Below, piece after piece: positions 1 to 9,570 of a DNA stretch of 64,000 nt. Source of the stretch: Granulicatella elegans ATCC 700633 (GTDB lineage: Bacteria; Bacillota; Bacilli; Lactobacillales; Aerococcaceae); assembly GCF_000162475.2 (NCBI RefSeq), contig NZ_KI391971.1, forward strand, positions 1,446,911-1,510,910. The letters are read 5' to 3'. The notes under the pieces are model-generated. The model saw only the letters and a list, made by a program, of their open reading frames with translations. It made no database searches and was not told where the DNA came from. Made by a program: the position numbers and the translations under genes. Numbering within the stretch: position 1 is the stretch's first letter; the number at the start of each line of letters is the position of its first letter.

Positions 1-596
1 AAATCTACGCAACGTGTACAATCTCCACAGCCATAATCAACGGGAGCATCCACTGGAAATTCAATATTCGTAATTAATTCACCTAAATAAACATAGGAAC
101 CAAATTCCTTTGTCACTAATAAACCATTTTTTCCAACAAAACCTATCCCAGCTCGTTCAGCAACACGGACATCGATTAACTCTCCTGTATCCACCATTGG
201 TTTAAACGCAACATCTTCTTGATTCACTTCACTTTTAATATATTCAATTAAAGCTTCCATTCTTCTAGATAAAATAAAATGGTAATCTTCTCCCCAAGAA
301 GCTCTCGCAAAAGCTCCACGTCGCTCACCTTTTACACGTTCAGGTTTCTGACTTGGTAAAGTAGGATATGCAAGGGCAATTGAAATAATCGTCTTAGGAG
401 AATCAAAAATCTTCTCTGGGTAAATTCTCTCTTCTAAAATCGGATGTTCAAATCCTGTTGTATGCCCTAACTCTTTAGATTCTTGCATTCCTTGAGCTAA
501 ATGATCAAAGGGTGCAGCAGAAGCAAATCCAATTTTATCGATACCAAGTTCCTTACTTTTCTTTTGAATTTTTTCTTTTAAAAGAGCTGTATCCAT
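1..596 (-). CDS. queG: Epoxyqueuosine reductase QueG, N-terminal part (3' end cut by window edge)
   Basis: The last step of queuosine biosynthesis reduces epoxyqueuosine in tRNA, using cobalamin and two 4Fe-4S clusters. About 198 codons are present. Translation starts [13 protein letters not shown] from the ATG at 596, with GGAAGTG just upstream. At the window edge the frame reads [10 protein letters not shown], the first ferredoxin-like cysteine motif of the family. The usual length is near 380 residues, so roughly half is missing. A second queuosine-related gene, queT with a preQ1 riboswitch, lies at 30.7 kb. The identification is firm from the motif and its position in the protein. Confidence 0.88.
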   Translation of the reverse strand, partial: MDTALLKEKIQKKSKELGIDKIGFASAAPFDHLAQGMQESKELGHTTGFEHPILEERIYPEKIFDSPKTIISIALAYPTLPSQKPERVKGERRGAFARASWGEDYHFILSRRMEALIEYIKSEVNQEDVAFKPMVDTGELIDVRVAERAGIGFVGKNGLLVTKEFGSYVYLGELITNIEFPVDAPVDYGCGDCTRCVD

Positions 597-896
597 CGAT
601 TCACTTCCTTTCACCTTCATTGATTACTTTTCTTATTGTAACTCATTTTCCACAAAAAAACGATAAAAAAAACGCTAGCCTTCGGTGTCAATCACGGCGA
701 AAGTTAACGTTAGTCTAGAGAGTCGATTATTTAGCAAATACTTACTAAATAAAGCGATGAACTTATCTTAACTTTTTTTTATAAAAAAATCAACATTTTT
801 TATAAAAAATCTTTTACGATTTTTAAAAAATTCCACTCACCCTCAAATCCACTACTGACACTTCACAGATACGCTACCATCCCCACCATAAAAGAC
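597..896. other. Intergenic stretch between queG and pcsB
   Basis: This stretch is AT-rich. It holds the upstream region of queG and, toward 896, leads into the pcsB terminator. I see no credible gene: the only reading frame here starts inside queG on the other strand and has no family-like features. No clear repeat or RNA was recognised. Confidence 0.5.
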
Positions 897-938
897 AAAA
901 AAAGAATGAATTCCTTAACGGAATCCATCCTTTCATTC
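897..938 (-). terminator. Rho-independent terminator of the pcsB-like gene
   Basis: On the minus strand a GATTCC/GGAATTC hairpin, extended by GAATGAA/TTCATTC, is followed by a run of seven T. It begins just past the stop codon at 942. Confidence 0.75.
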
Positions 939-941
939 ATA

Positions 942-2243
942 TTATAATCCGAAGTTGATATATGTTGCTTGAGCTGCAACACTTGCTGGAATTGTACGAG
1001 TTGAAATTACGTTTACACCTTGTACGTTCATTTCTGAGATGAATAATGATCCATCTGCATTTACACGTTCAACAAATCCAACGTGACCATATACAGGATC
1101 TGCTCCACCTACACCACGTTGGAATACAATTGCTGTACCTGCACGAGGAGTTGAAGAAACTCCGTAACCTGCTGCTGCAGCATTTGCTGGCCATTCAGCT
1201 GCATTTCCTAATGCTGTAGTTCTAATTGGTGATCCTAATTGAGCGAAACGGTTATACATATAGTAAGTACATTGTCCGAAATATCCACCATTTAAAGCTG
1301 CTACAAATGATGGATCTGGAGCTGCAAATGAGCCACCTACCACGATATTTGCTGCTTTAGCTGGAGCCGGAGTTGTTGCCGCTGTAGCTACTGCTGTTGT
1401 AGAAGCTGCTTCACTCTTAGCTGCAATTGTTGCTGGAGTTGCTGCTGTTGCTGCTGCAGGAGTTGCTGCTGCTTTTGCAACTGCTTCTTCTGTTGCTTTC
1501 AACATTGCTTCTTTAGCTTCCTCTGCTGCTTTTTGTGCTGCTGCTTTTTCAGCATCTGCACGAGCTTTTTCAGCTGCTAATCTTTCTTTTTCTTGAACTA
1601 AACCATCACGTGCTGCGATTGCTTCTAATTCTTCATTTGAAAGATTTGCTAAAGTTGCTTTATGTTTTGTAAATGTTGCACTTAATTCAGTTTGTAAATT
1701 TTGTAATTGTGCTTCATTTGCTTTTTGTTGATTTAAGTTATCTTTTTGAGCTTGTTCTTTTGTTTGAACTTGCTCTTTATCACGAGCTTGTTCTTGCATT
1801 AATTGACGGTTTGCACCTACTAAGTCAACAATTACTCCAATACGATTTACTACATCTGTAATAGAGTCTGCATTTAGTAAGAAGTCAACATATGAACGCG
1901 CACCGTTTACTTGAACTGCACGAGCTTGATCTTTTAATCGTTCATTACGTTCTGCAATTAATGTTTCAAGTTTTGAAATTTCTGCTTTTAATACTTCTAA
2001 GTTTGCTTTAGCAGTTTCTTGTTCTGCTTGAACTGAATTAATTCTTGATTGTACATTTGTTAAATCTTGAGATAATTGTTCAACTTGTCCTGCTACTGCT
2101 TGTTTTTGATTATTTAAATTTTGAATTTGTGAATTTGCTGAGCTAATTTGCGAATCAATATCTTGAGCGTTTACTGAAGGTGCTAATGTACCTAATGCTA
2201 ACGCTGTTCCTGTTACTACGAAAGTTAATAACCTCTTATTCAA
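942..2243 (-). CDS. pcsB: Secreted PcsB-like peptidoglycan hydrolase (coiled coil plus CHAP)
   Basis: This is a 433-residue exported protein. A signal peptide (MNKRLLTFVV...APSVNA, cut near residue 26) precedes a long coiled-coil region (about 28-230). Next comes an Ala-rich linker (about 230-310), then a C-terminal CHAP amidase/endopeptidase domain with the catalytic Cys325 (GQCTYYMY) and His387 (YGHVGF). The architecture matches the PcsB/SagA/Usp45 group, which splits peptidoglycan at division and in streptococci is controlled by WalR (VicR). A perfect WalR box lies about 130 bp upstream (2370-2386). GGAGGGAA precedes the ATG. It stands alone with its own terminator. I use pcsB by architecture; the exact orthologue is inferred. 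Confidence 0.85.
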   Translation of the reverse strand: MNKRLLTFVVTGTALALGTLAPSVNAQDIDSQISSANSQIQNLNNQKQAVAGQVEQLSQDLTNVQSRINSVQAEQETAKANLEVLKAEISKLETLIAERNERLKDQARAVQVNGARSYVDFLLNADSITDVVNRIGVIVDLVGANRQLMQEQARDKEQVQTKEQAQKDNLNQQKANEAQLQNLQTELSATFTKHKATLANLSNEELEAIAARDGLVQEKERLAAEKARADAEKAAAQKAAEEAKEAMLKATEEAVAKAAATPAAATAATPATIAAKSEAASTTAVATAATTPAPAKAANIVVGGSFAAPDPSFVAALNGGYFGQCTYYMYNRFAQLGSPIRTTALGNAAEWPANAAAAGYGVSSTPRAGTAIVFQRGVGGADPVYGHVGFVERVNADGSLFISEMNVQGVNVISTRTIPASVAAQATYINFGL

Positions 2244-2369
2244 ATGATTCCCTCCAAACGGTTTTATTTATATAAAAGGCACTGTATGAAAGTGCTTATA
2301 ATCTTGACTGGTATCATCATAACATAGGACTAAAGCCTTATGTTAATTTTCGCAGAATTGTATCTTCAT

Positions 2370-2386
2370 TGTAACAAAACTGTAAC
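2370..2386. promoter_or_regulatory. WalR (YycF/VicR) box upstream of pcsB
   Basis: TGTAAC-AAAAC-TGTAAC fits the direct-repeat consensus TGTWAH-N5-TGTWAH exactly. It lies 127 bp before the pcsB start codon. WalR and WalK are encoded at 58.3-60.9 kb. PcsB-type hydrolases are classical WalR targets. Confidence 0.8.
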
Positions 2387-2481
2387 ATTTCGTTTTATAG
2401 CTGATATAATCGCTTTTTTTAACTCCTGATTTGTCATATTTCGCATGACAATTACATAAAAAAGGCTAGATTTTGTACTGC

Positions 2482-2528
2482 ACCCCAAAAGTTAGACATG
2501 AAAAATCTAACTTTTGGGGTGTTTTTTT
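2482..2528 (+). terminator. Terminator-like hairpin at the left end of the IS
   Basis: The 15-bp perfect stem ACCCCAAAAGTTAGA / TCTAACTTTTGGGGT (2482-2520) is followed by seven T (2522-2528) and ends right at the orfA ATG. The left inverted repeat forms one arm. It should stop transcription entering from outside, a common way for an IS to keep its transposase silent. Confidence 0.6.
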
Positions 2529-3044
2529 ATGAAATTAACTTATGAAGATAAAATAGAAATTTATCAACTAAGAAAACAAGGTAAAAGCTTAAAGAAACTT
2601 TCACAGAAATACGATATTGCCGTTTCTAATATTAAATACTTAGTTCGATTGATTGATCGATATGGAATAGAAATTGTTAAAAAAGAAAAAAATCGTTACT
2701 ATTCACCAGAACTAAAGCAGGAAATAATGAATAAAGTTCTTTTAGAAGGTCGTTCACAATCAAGTGTATCTATTGATTATGCACTTCCAAATTGGGGTTT
2801 ACTTTCGAATTGGCTAGCACAATATAAGAAAAATGGATATACTATTGTTGAGAAAACAATAGGGAGACCAAGTACAATGGGACGTAAACCAAAGAAAAAA
2901 TTAGAAGAAATGACAGATTTAGAACGTCTTCAACTAGAGAATGAATACTTAAGAGCGGAGAATGCAATTCTAAAAAAGTTGAGAGAACTCCGATTGAAGG
3001 AGGAAAAAGCGAAAGAAGAAAGACTGAAATTGTTCAAGAATTAA
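2529..3044 (+). CDS. IS3-family transposase OrfA (HTH protein)
   Basis: This 171-residue protein has two helix-turn-helix-like segments ([16 protein letters not shown] near the N terminus, a second near 55-85). It ends in a leucine-rich coiled coil ([20 protein letters not shown]), as in OrfA of the IS3/IS150 group. I start it at the ATG at 2529. The TTG 15 nt upstream lies inside the hairpin stem. The downstream orfB frame is -1 relative to this one and open from before position 3011, so a fused OrfAB made by frameshifting in the A-rich stretch about 3003-3022 is expected. Confidence 0.88.
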   Translation: MKLTYEDKIEIYQLRKQGKSLKKLSQKYDIAVSNIKYLVRLIDRYGIEIVKKEKNRYYSPELKQEIMNKVLLEGRSQSSVSIDYALPNWGLLSNWLAQYKKNGYTIVEKTIGRPSTMGRKPKKKLEEMTDLERLQLENEYLRAENAILKKLRELRLKEEKAKEERLKLFKN

Positions 3045-3076
3045 TCGGTGAGTTTACATTAGATATTCTTCTTAAA

Positions 3077-3892
3077 GTGATTAAATTAGCTCGCTCAACA
3101 TACTATTACCATTTAAAACAAATGAACCAACCAGATAAGGATCAACAGATTAAAGATGAAATACAAGCCATTTTTACCGAACATAAGGGAAACTATGGTT
3201 ACCGTAGAATTCATTTAGAATTGAGAAATCGTGGATTTAAAGTGAATCATAAGAAGGTACAACGCTTAATGAAAGTTCTTGGTTTAATGGCTCGTATTCG
3301 TCGTAAACTCAAGTATTATTCGCACAAAGGAGATGTTGGTAAGAGATCAGATAATTTGATTCAACGTGATTTTGAAGGGACTAAACCAATGGAAAAATGT
3401 TACACAGATGTAACGGAGTTTGCCATTCCGAATAGCGAACAAAAACTATATTTATCACCAGTATTAGATGGATTTAACAGTGAAATTATTGCGTACAATC
3501 TTTCACGGTCACCTGACTTACTACAAGTAAAGACAATGTTAAATGAGGCATTTGCAGATGAAAATTATGAGAATACTATTCTCCATAGCGACCAAGGTTG
3601 GCAATATCAGCATGATTCTTATCATCATTTTTTAGAGAGCAAAGGTATACTACCATCTATGTCGCGTAAGGGAAACAGTGCAGATAATGGTATGATGGAA
3701 TCTTTCTTTGGTATTTTGAAATCAGAAATGTTTTATGGATTTGAAAAGGAATTTAAGTCTCTTGAGGAATTAGAGAAAGCTATTATAGATTATATTGATT
3801 ATTACAACAACAAACGTATAAAAATTAAACTGGATGGGCTAAGTCCTGTAAATTACAGAATAACTCATTCAAACTCTGCTTGTATTGCTTAA
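3077..3892 (+). CDS. IS3-family transposase OrfB (DDE integrase core)
   Basis: The 271-residue rve-type catalytic domain has D111 (CYTDVTEF), D172 (HSDQGW) and E208 (NGMMESF), the DD(35)E spacing of IS3 elements. An HTH_21-like N-terminal section (YGYRRIHLELR) is present. The frame is open upstream of this ATG and joins orfA by a -1 shift, so the active transposase is probably OrfAB rather than this product alone. No disruption is visible, so the element may be mobile. Confidence 0.9.
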   Translation: MIKLARSTYYYHLKQMNQPDKDQQIKDEIQAIFTEHKGNYGYRRIHLELRNRGFKVNHKKVQRLMKVLGLMARIRRKLKYYSHKGDVGKRSDNLIQRDFEGTKPMEKCYTDVTEFAIPNSEQKLYLSPVLDGFNSEIIAYNLSRSPDLLQVKTMLNEAFADENYENTILHSDQGWQYQHDSYHHFLESKGILPSMSRKGNSADNGMMESFFGILKSEMFYGFEKEFKSLEELEKAIIDYIDYYNNKRIKIKLDGLSPVNYRITHSNSACIA

Positions 3893-3930
3893 CTAGTAAA
3901 TCTATTTGAAAGTTTGATAATCTATCTAAG

Positions 3931-3957
3931 AAAAAACGCGCCAAAAATTTTGGCGCG
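3931..3957 (-). terminator. Perfect GC-rich hairpin in the IS tail (minus-strand terminator form)
   Basis: CGCGCCAAAA / TTTTGGCGCG pairs around a single base, with six T on the minus strand directly after it. It is followed by the palindrome AACTCCCTAGGGAGTT (3958-3973). Confidence 0.5.
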
Positions 3958-3998
3958 AACTCCCTAGGGAGTTATTGATATATTTTGTTCTATTAATC

Positions 3999-4023
3999 AA
4001 AAAGAGACGACTTAAGTCGTCTC
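3999..4023 (-). terminator. Perfect 20-bp palindrome with U-run, facing tyrS transcripts
   Basis: GAGACGACTTAAGTCGTCTC (4004-4023) is followed on the minus strand by TTTTT. It lies inside the right end of the IS, about 60 bp beyond the tyrS stop. It would end tyrS transcripts before they run antisense into the transposase. Confidence 0.6.
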
Positions 4024-4079
4024 AAAATAAGTCTAACTTTTTGGGGTCACTTCAATTTCTCTAACCTTTTCAGCAAATG

Positions 4080-5345
4080 CTATTTTAATTTAACTAAGAA
4101 ATATTTTTTCTTCCCACGACGAACTAGTACAAAACGTCCTTCAAAGGATTGTTCTGGAGCCCAAACATGTTCTAAATCTGTAATTTTTTCTCCATTAATA
4201 GAAATGGCACCATTTTGAATATCTTCACGAGATTGACGACGGCTTGGCTCAATTCCTAAATCTACTAACCATGTTGCTAAGTTTTGTTCTACTTTTTCAC
4301 TTTCAAATGTTGGCATATTTTTGAACCCTTGTTCAATTTCATCCGCATTTAATTGTTGAACATCTCCAGTGAATAAAGCATTTGTAATTTTCAAGGCATC
4401 TTGTAAGGCTGCTTCACCATGTACAAAACGTGTCACTTCTTCTGCTAAACGTTTTTGCGCTTGACGTTTATGTGGTTCTTCTTGTACAGAAACTTCTAAC
4501 GCTTCAATTTCTTCTTTTTCTAAGAATGTAAAGTATTTAATATATTTAATCACATCACGGTCATCTTGGTTTAACCAGAATTGGTAGAATTCATATGGAG
4601 TTGTTTTTTCTGAATCTAACCATACTGCACCACCAGCTGATTTTCCGAATTTAGTACCATCAGATTTCAGCATCAGTGGAATTGTTAATCCATACGCACG
4701 AGCTTCTGCTCCTTCCACTTTACGAATTAATTCTAAACCGGCTGTAATATTTCCCCATTGGTCAGCCCCACCAATTTGCACTTGAACATCTTCTTTACGG
4801 AACAATTGTAAAAAGTCGATGGATTGTAAAATTTGGTAAGAAAACTCTGTAAATGAAATCCCTACTTCTAAACGACTTGCGACAACATCTTTTGCTAACA
4901 TTGTATTTAAGTTAAAATGTTTTCCATAATCACGTAAGAAGTCTAATAATGATAGTTCTTTTGTCCAATCATAGTTATTCACTAAACGAACTGCTTCTTG
5001 GTCTTCTTGACTTGTTAAGAATAAACGTTTCATTTGAGCTGTCAATTTTTCTACATTATGTTGTACTTGTTCTTTTGTTTGCAGAACACGTTCACTTGTA
5101 CGTCCACTTGGATCTCCAATTGAACCTGTTGCTCCACCAATAACAATAACTGGACGGTGCCCTGCTAATTGGAAACGACGTAAAATCATAAATGGAATTA
5201 AATGTCCAATATGCATACTATCTCCTGTTGGGTCCACACCACAGTATAGTGAGACTGCTTTTTCTTGCGTTAATTGACGCAAACCTTCTTCATCTGTCAT
5301 TTGATTAATGGCACCACGCCACATTAAATCATCAATAATATTCAT
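4080..5345 (-). CDS. tyrS: Tyrosyl-tRNA synthetase
   Basis: This 421-residue class I synthetase charges tRNA-Tyr. The HIGH motif is in DSMHIGHLIPF, and the KMSKS loop reads KFGKSAG. An S4 RNA-binding domain closes the protein (QSREDIQNGAISINGEKI). The length is normal, so the IS next door did not cut it. A Tyr T-box leader precedes it (5391-5645) and GGAGG lies before the ATG. Confidence 0.96.
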   Translation of the reverse strand: MNIIDDLMWRGAINQMTDEEGLRQLTQEKAVSLYCGVDPTGDSMHIGHLIPFMILRRFQLAGHRPVIVIGGATGSIGDPSGRTSERVLQTKEQVQHNVEKLTAQMKRLFLTSQEDQEAVRLVNNYDWTKELSLLDFLRDYGKHFNLNTMLAKDVVASRLEVGISFTEFSYQILQSIDFLQLFRKEDVQVQIGGADQWGNITAGLELIRKVEGAEARAYGLTIPLMLKSDGTKFGKSAGGAVWLDSEKTTPYEFYQFWLNQDDRDVIKYIKYFTFLEKEEIEALEVSVQEEPHKRQAQKRLAEEVTRFVHGEAALQDALKITNALFTGDVQQLNADEIEQGFKNMPTFESEKVEQNLATWLVDLGIEPSRRQSREDIQNGAISINGEKITDLEHVWAPEQSFEGRFVLVRRGKKKYFLVKLK

Positions 5346-5390
5346 ACAAATCCTCCTTATAATGTTGCAATTTTCTTACACAGTTTTCTA

Positions 5391-5645
5391 GCAAATAAAA
5401 AAGTCCCTAATAGCCCAAAAGCTATTAGGGACGACTTTGCCGTGTTACCACCCATATTGTAGTTAAAAACTACCTCTCAAATCCTTATCGCGGATAGACG
5501 CTGTTTGTCACAGTTTGCTCTCAAGTGTACTTCGATTCTAGGTTGGATTGTCTTGCACCTACCGACAATTCTCTTTTTGCTCCGATGCTAGTCTCTACTG
5601 CGCTTGATCATTGCTCTCGATTTAATTTGTTATCAGTATACTGAC
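5391..5645 (-). promoter_or_regulatory. Tyrosine T-box leader of tyrS
   Basis: The conserved T-box GGGTGGTAACACGGC reads on the minus strand (about 5438-5452). A 12-bp terminator stem GTCCCTAATAGC/GCTATTAGGGAC (5403-5432) is followed by a T-rich run. The likely specifier codon is TAC (Tyr) at 5527-5529 within GAAGTACACTT. Uncharged tRNA-Tyr should promote antitermination into tyrS. Confidence 0.92.
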
Positions 5646-5671
5646 AATCCTTGAAACTGTCAACTGCTTTC

Positions 5672-6520
5672 CTAGCGAACCCAAGCTCCAGTTGCATCTA
5701 CTTGATAACCATCTGATGTTTTTTCAGAAACAGCCATTTTACCACTGTCTTTTAAGAAATACCATTTTCCTGATGACTCAACCCAACCTGTCTTCATTTC
5801 GCCTGATGGTGCAAAATAATACCAAGCATCATTCCATTGCACCCAACCTGTTTGCATGCCACCTGAAGTGTTGAAGTAATACCATTTTCCATCTACTTGA
5901 ACCCAGCCAGTTTCCATTGCTCCAGATTCATTTAAGTAATACCAAACTCCATTCAGCATTTTCCAACCTGTTTGCATTCTTCCAGATGTATCGAAATAAT
6001 ACCATTTATCTTTTACTTCTACCCAACCTTTTGAAACAACACCACGTTCTGGAATGTAGTACCAATGTCCATCATCGAACACCCATTTTTCTTGTAAATA
6101 GCCTTGTTCATTAAAGTAAAAATAACCTTTATCTGGTACAGATGTATGAATATCATCGCCTTCAACAACATTAATCAAACCTTGTTGAACAACTGGTAAT
6201 ACTTGCCAACCTTTTAATGGTTTAAAGTTATCTCCAATAAATACCCAAGTATTATCGACTGCTTGCCATTTTAACGCACGTTTTCCATCACGATATAATA
6301 CTTTGCTGCCATCTTTTTCAACTTTCCATTCAGGCGTACTATATCTAAATGGTTGTCCACACTTCGATACAGGTACATGTGCATCCCCTTTAACAAGAGC
6401 GTTCTCTTGAACTACACATTTTGGAATGATCCCTTCATTTTCAGCAGCTTGAACATTGTTTGTTGCTACAAAAGTTGATAACGCCATCGCACCTAATAAA
6501 AACTTCATTTTACTCATCAT
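5672..6520 (-). CDS. Secreted cell-wall (choline)-binding repeat protein
   Basis: This is an exported protein of about 282 residues. A short signal peptide (MKFLLGAMALSTFVATNNVQA) is followed by an N-terminal region without a recognised enzyme domain. From about residue 130 there are at least six CW_binding_1 repeats of about 20 residues with the WYYF...G.M.TGW pattern. Such repeats bind choline on teichoic acids in streptococci, so surface attachment is likely. GGGGAG sits just before two tandem ATGs (6520 and 6517); the GTG at 6526 is too close to it. No catalytic domain is visible, so the function beyond wall binding is unknown. Confidence 0.82.
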   Translation of the reverse strand: MMSKMKFLLGAMALSTFVATNNVQAAENEGIIPKCVVQENALVKGDAHVPVSKCGQPFRYSTPEWKVEKDGSKVLYRDGKRALKWQAVDNTWVFIGDNFKPLKGWQVLPVVQQGLINVVEGDDIHTSVPDKGYFYFNEQGYLQEKWVFDDGHWYYIPERGVVSKGWVEVKDKWYYFDTSGRMQTGWKMLNGVWYYLNESGAMETGWVQVDGKWYYFNTSGGMQTGWVQWNDAWYYFAPSGEMKTGWVESSGKWYFLKDSGKMAVSEKTSDGYQVDATGAWVR

Positions 6521-6659
6521 TTTCACTCCCCTTTACTTGTGTGAATATTATAGCAAACTCTTCTTTTATTTGTCTATATCCGATGAACATATAATAAAGA
6601 AGTATATTTTTCATTTTAAAATAGCGAATCGTTATGTTTCGAAGTTCGTTTCATCTTTA

Positions 6660-6718
6660 TACAAAAATAGGGCTCGCCCTCAGATAGAAATCTATCGTCA
6701 GACGACTGCCCTATTCAA
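6660..6718 (-). terminator. Terminator of xfp
   Basis: The stem AATAGGGC/GCCCTATT brackets an inner hairpin GATAG-AAAT-CTATC and is followed by TTTTTG on the minus strand, about 15 bp past the xfp stop. Confidence 0.7.
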
Positions 6719-6730
6719 TCAAAATCGTTA

Positions 6731-9100
6731 TTATTTATTAACGTTTTCCCATTTCCAGCTTACTACTTCTGGAATATCTTCACCGTGTTCACGGATATAG
6801 CTGTGGTGGAATTCCACTGTTTCATCCATTTTCTCAGCAAATTCGCTAGCTTTGTCACCATATACAGCGACTGCAGCATCTTTTGCAACGTGGAAGCGGT
6901 CCATTTCAGAAAGAACACGCATATCGAATGGAGTTGTAATATCTCCGTTTTCACGGTAACCGTGGATATGAACATTGTGGTTGTTACGATCGAAGAATAA
7001 ATCACGAATCATACCTTCATATCCGTGGAAGCAGAATACTACTGGTTTGTCAGCTGTAAATAATTTATCGAATTCTTCATCGGATAAACCGCGAGGGTCA
7101 ACTTTTAGAGAACGTAATTTTAAGATATCTACAACGTTGATGAAGCGGATTTTCAATTCTGGGAATTGTTTATGCAAGATTGAAATACCTGCTAATGCTT
7201 CTAAGTTTGGTTCAGTACCTGCAGCAGCAATAACTACATCTGGCTCTTCGCCATCTTTAACAGTTGAAGCCCAGTCAATTACTTTGTATCCTTCGCTTAC
7301 TAATTCTTTAGCTTCTTCTACTGAGTAGAATTGAGGACGTGGGTGTTTAGATGAAACGATTAAGTTAATTTTATCTTCTGAACTTAAAGCTTCAGCCATA
7401 ACTGCCATCAAGCTGTTTGTATCTGCTGGTAAATATTCACGTACGAATTCTGGTTTTTTCTCAGCTAAGTGAGTTAATAAACCTGGATCTTGGTGAGTAT
7501 ATCCATTGTGGTCTTGTTGGAACACTGTTGATGTTGCAATCAAGTTTAATGATGGATAGTTTTTACGCCATGGAGCGTGAGTTTTAGATTTACGTAACCA
7601 TTTGAAGTGTTGAGTAATCATTGAGTCTACTACACGTAAGAATGATTCGTATGAAGCGAAGAATCCGTGACGACCTGTTAAAACATAACCTTCTAAGAAT
7701 CCTTCTGCTTGGTGTTCTGATAATTGTGAATCGATAACACGACCAACTGGTGAAATCCATTCATCATAGCTTTCATCACGACGACCAACCCATTGACGGT
7801 TTGTTGCTTTAAATACTTCGTTTAGACGGTTAGATTTAGTTTCATCTGGTCCGAAAATACGGAAGTTTTCAGGGTTAGCTTTTACTAAGTCAGCTGCAAA
7901 TTTACCAAATTCAATCATATCTTGTTTTTGGATAGCACCTGGAGTTGAAGTATCAACTGCATGTTTAGTCCAATCAGTAATTTCCATTGGTTTTACAACC
8001 CCTGCATTAGTGATTGGGTTCATGCTCATACGACGGTCACCTTTTGGTGAAATAGCAGCAATTTCTTCTACTAATTTTCCGTTTTCATCGAATAATTCTT
8101 CTGGACGGTATGATTTCAACCAGTTTAATAATGCATCGACATGTTCCATTGATTCACCTGATACTGGAATTGGAACTTGGTGAGCACGGAATCCACCTTC
8201 GATTGGTTCGCTGTTCCATTCTTTTGGACCAGTCCATCCTTTTGGTGTACGTACTACTAATACTGGCCAATGAGGCATTGTTGCTTCCTCAGCTTTTTTA
8301 GCACGAGCTTCTTTTTGGATTGCTTGAATTTTTTCAATTGCTTCGTCTAATTTTTCAGCCATTAATGGGTGAACTTTTTCAGGATCAGTTCCTTCAACAA
8401 AAATTGGATCCCATCCTAAACCGTTAAAGAATTGAGTTAATTCTTCATCAGTACGACGAGCTAAAATTGTTGGGTTGTGGATTTTACCACCGTTTAAGTA
8501 AAGAATTGGAAGTACAGCACCATCATTTACAGGGTTGATGAATGTGTTTGAGAACCAACCAGCTGCTAATGGGCCTGTTTCTGCTTCTCCATCTCCGATA
8601 ACTGCAGCAGCAATTACGTTAGGGTTATCTAAGATTGCACCTGTTGCGTGAGATAATGAGTAACCTAATTCTCCACCTTCGTGAATAGAACCAGGAGTCT
8701 CAGGAGCAGCGTGTGATGCAATTCCTCCTGGGAATGAGAAAATTTTACACAATTGTTTGAAGCCAGCTTCATCTTGCGTAATATTTGGATATAATTCAGT
8801 ATAAGAACCGTCTAAGTAAGAGTTAGATACCATTACTTGTCCACCGTGTCCAGGACCTTCAATGTAGAACATATCTAAGTCATATTTGTTAATAGCACGG
8901 TTTAAGTGTGCGTAAATAAAGTTTTGTCCTGCGATTGTTCCCCAGTGTCCGATTGGATGTAATTTAACGTCTTCTTTTTGTACAGGACGACGTAATAGTG
9001 GATTATCTTTCAAGTACATTTGTGCTACTGAAATATAGTTAGCTGCGCGCCACCACGCATCCACTTTTGCTAAATATTCTGGTGTATCAAATTGTGTCAT
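6731..9100 (-). CDS. xfp: Xylulose-5-phosphate/fructose-6-phosphate phosphoketolase
   Basis: This 789-residue ThDP enzyme cleaves Xu5P or F6P with phosphate to acetyl phosphate plus GAP or E4P, the key step of heterofermentation. It has the ThDP motif GDGEAETGP, the N-terminal YISVAQMYL...HPIGHWGT signature and the C-terminal [16 protein letters not shown] segment. The length is typical. AAGGGAAG precedes the ATG, a good promoter lies about 80 bp upstream, and the gene is monocistronic with its own terminator. Codon use looks like a highly expressed gene. Confidence 0.97.
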   Translation of the reverse strand: MTQFDTPEYLAKVDAWWRAANYISVAQMYLKDNPLLRRPVQKEDVKLHPIGHWGTIAGQNFIYAHLNRAINKYDLDMFYIEGPGHGGQVMVSNSYLDGSYTELYPNITQDEAGFKQLCKIFSFPGGIASHAAPETPGSIHEGGELGYSLSHATGAILDNPNVIAAAVIGDGEAETGPLAAGWFSNTFINPVNDGAVLPILYLNGGKIHNPTILARRTDEELTQFFNGLGWDPIFVEGTDPEKVHPLMAEKLDEAIEKIQAIQKEARAKKAEEATMPHWPVLVVRTPKGWTGPKEWNSEPIEGGFRAHQVPIPVSGESMEHVDALLNWLKSYRPEELFDENGKLVEEIAAISPKGDRRMSMNPITNAGVVKPMEITDWTKHAVDTSTPGAIQKQDMIEFGKFAADLVKANPENFRIFGPDETKSNRLNEVFKATNRQWVGRRDESYDEWISPVGRVIDSQLSEHQAEGFLEGYVLTGRHGFFASYESFLRVVDSMITQHFKWLRKSKTHAPWRKNYPSLNLIATSTVFQQDHNGYTHQDPGLLTHLAEKKPEFVREYLPADTNSLMAVMAEALSSEDKINLIVSSKHPRPQFYSVEEAKELVSEGYKVIDWASTVKDGEEPDVVIAAAGTEPNLEALAGISILHKQFPELKIRFINVVDILKLRSLKVDPRGLSDEEFDKLFTADKPVVFCFHGYEGMIRDLFFDRNNHNVHIHGYRENGDITTPFDMRVLSEMDRFHVAKDAAVAVYGDKASEFAEKMDETVEFHHSYIREHGEDIPEVVSWKWENVNK

Positions 9101-9185
9101 TTATAATTCTTCCCTTCTAGTTTTCTCTTCCAAAGAAAATTTGAAAAATGGCGTTTCAAAAATCCTTCAAAAAATAACCGTCAAG

Positions 9186-9214
9186 TATTTAACATATCTT
9201 TTTTTGCTTGTCAA
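9186..9214 (-). promoter_or_regulatory. Probable xfp promoter
   Basis: On the minus strand TTGACA (9209-9214), a 17-nt spacer and TAAATA (9186-9191) are preceded by the extended -10 element TG. Start of transcription would lie about 80 nt before the xfp ATG. Confidence 0.65.
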
Positions 9215-9298
9215 GAAAATTTTAAAAATCAATCATTATTTTATACTATTTTCTAAACATTTTAGGATTTATTCCGAAAAAACAGTTATCATTTTGAG

Positions 9299-9312
9299 TT
9301 TTGAAAACGTTC
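9299..9312. promoter_or_regulatory. Possible cre (CcpA) site upstream of xfp
   Basis: TGAAAACGTTCATA resembles the catabolite response element TGWAARCGYTWNCW with two mismatches. It lies about 90 bp upstream of the predicted -35. The rest of 9215-9528 is very AT-rich with no convincing gene. Confidence 0.35.
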
Positions 9313-9528
9313 ATAACCACTTTTATTTGACTGTTTGGCTACAAATTTCTTTAGTGGAATGATACAATTTTTTAAGACCTTTGCTAGAGTATTCAATAGA
9401 AATTTACATAAATTTTTAAAATAAAAAATTCTATCAAAAAATCTATTAAATTCCATTAACAACAGGTATTCCATCATATCATTCAAACGCTATCATTGCA
9501 ATATATTTGCTTCATGATTTATATAGCG

Positions 9529-9557
9529 AAAAAATCCCTCCATCATTCGACAGAGGG
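9529..9557 (-). terminator. Terminator of the EcsC-family gene
   Basis: TCCCTC-TGTCGAATGATG-GAGGGA followed by TTTTTT on the minus strand, just past the stop at 9571. Confidence 0.7.
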
Positions 9558-9570
9558 ACGAAATTTTCAA

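Larger units (their letters stand above)
2479..4049 (+). mobile_element. IS3-family insertion sequence, apparently complete
   Basis: The element is about 1.57 kb. Its ends are imperfect inverted repeats: left TGCACCCCAAAAGTTAGAC (2479-2497), right GTCTAACTTTTTGGGGTCA (4031-4049). It carries orfA and orfB in a -1 arrangement. It sits between pcsB and tyrS and interrupts neither. No clear target duplication is visible, so the outermost 1-5 bases are uncertain. Confidence 0.8.

Noticed and set aside
2514-2528. TTG start for the IS OrfA
   Set aside because: It lies in the hairpin stem of the IS end; the ATG at 2529 is the natural start.
6456-6800. Plus-strand frame across the xfp terminator
   Set aside because: It runs over two minus-strand genes and a terminator and has no recognisable protein features.
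9289-9486. Minus-strand frame of 65 codons between xfp and the EcsC gene
   Set aside because: AT-rich, no ribosome-binding site, composition of non-coding DNA, and it covers the upstream region of xfp.
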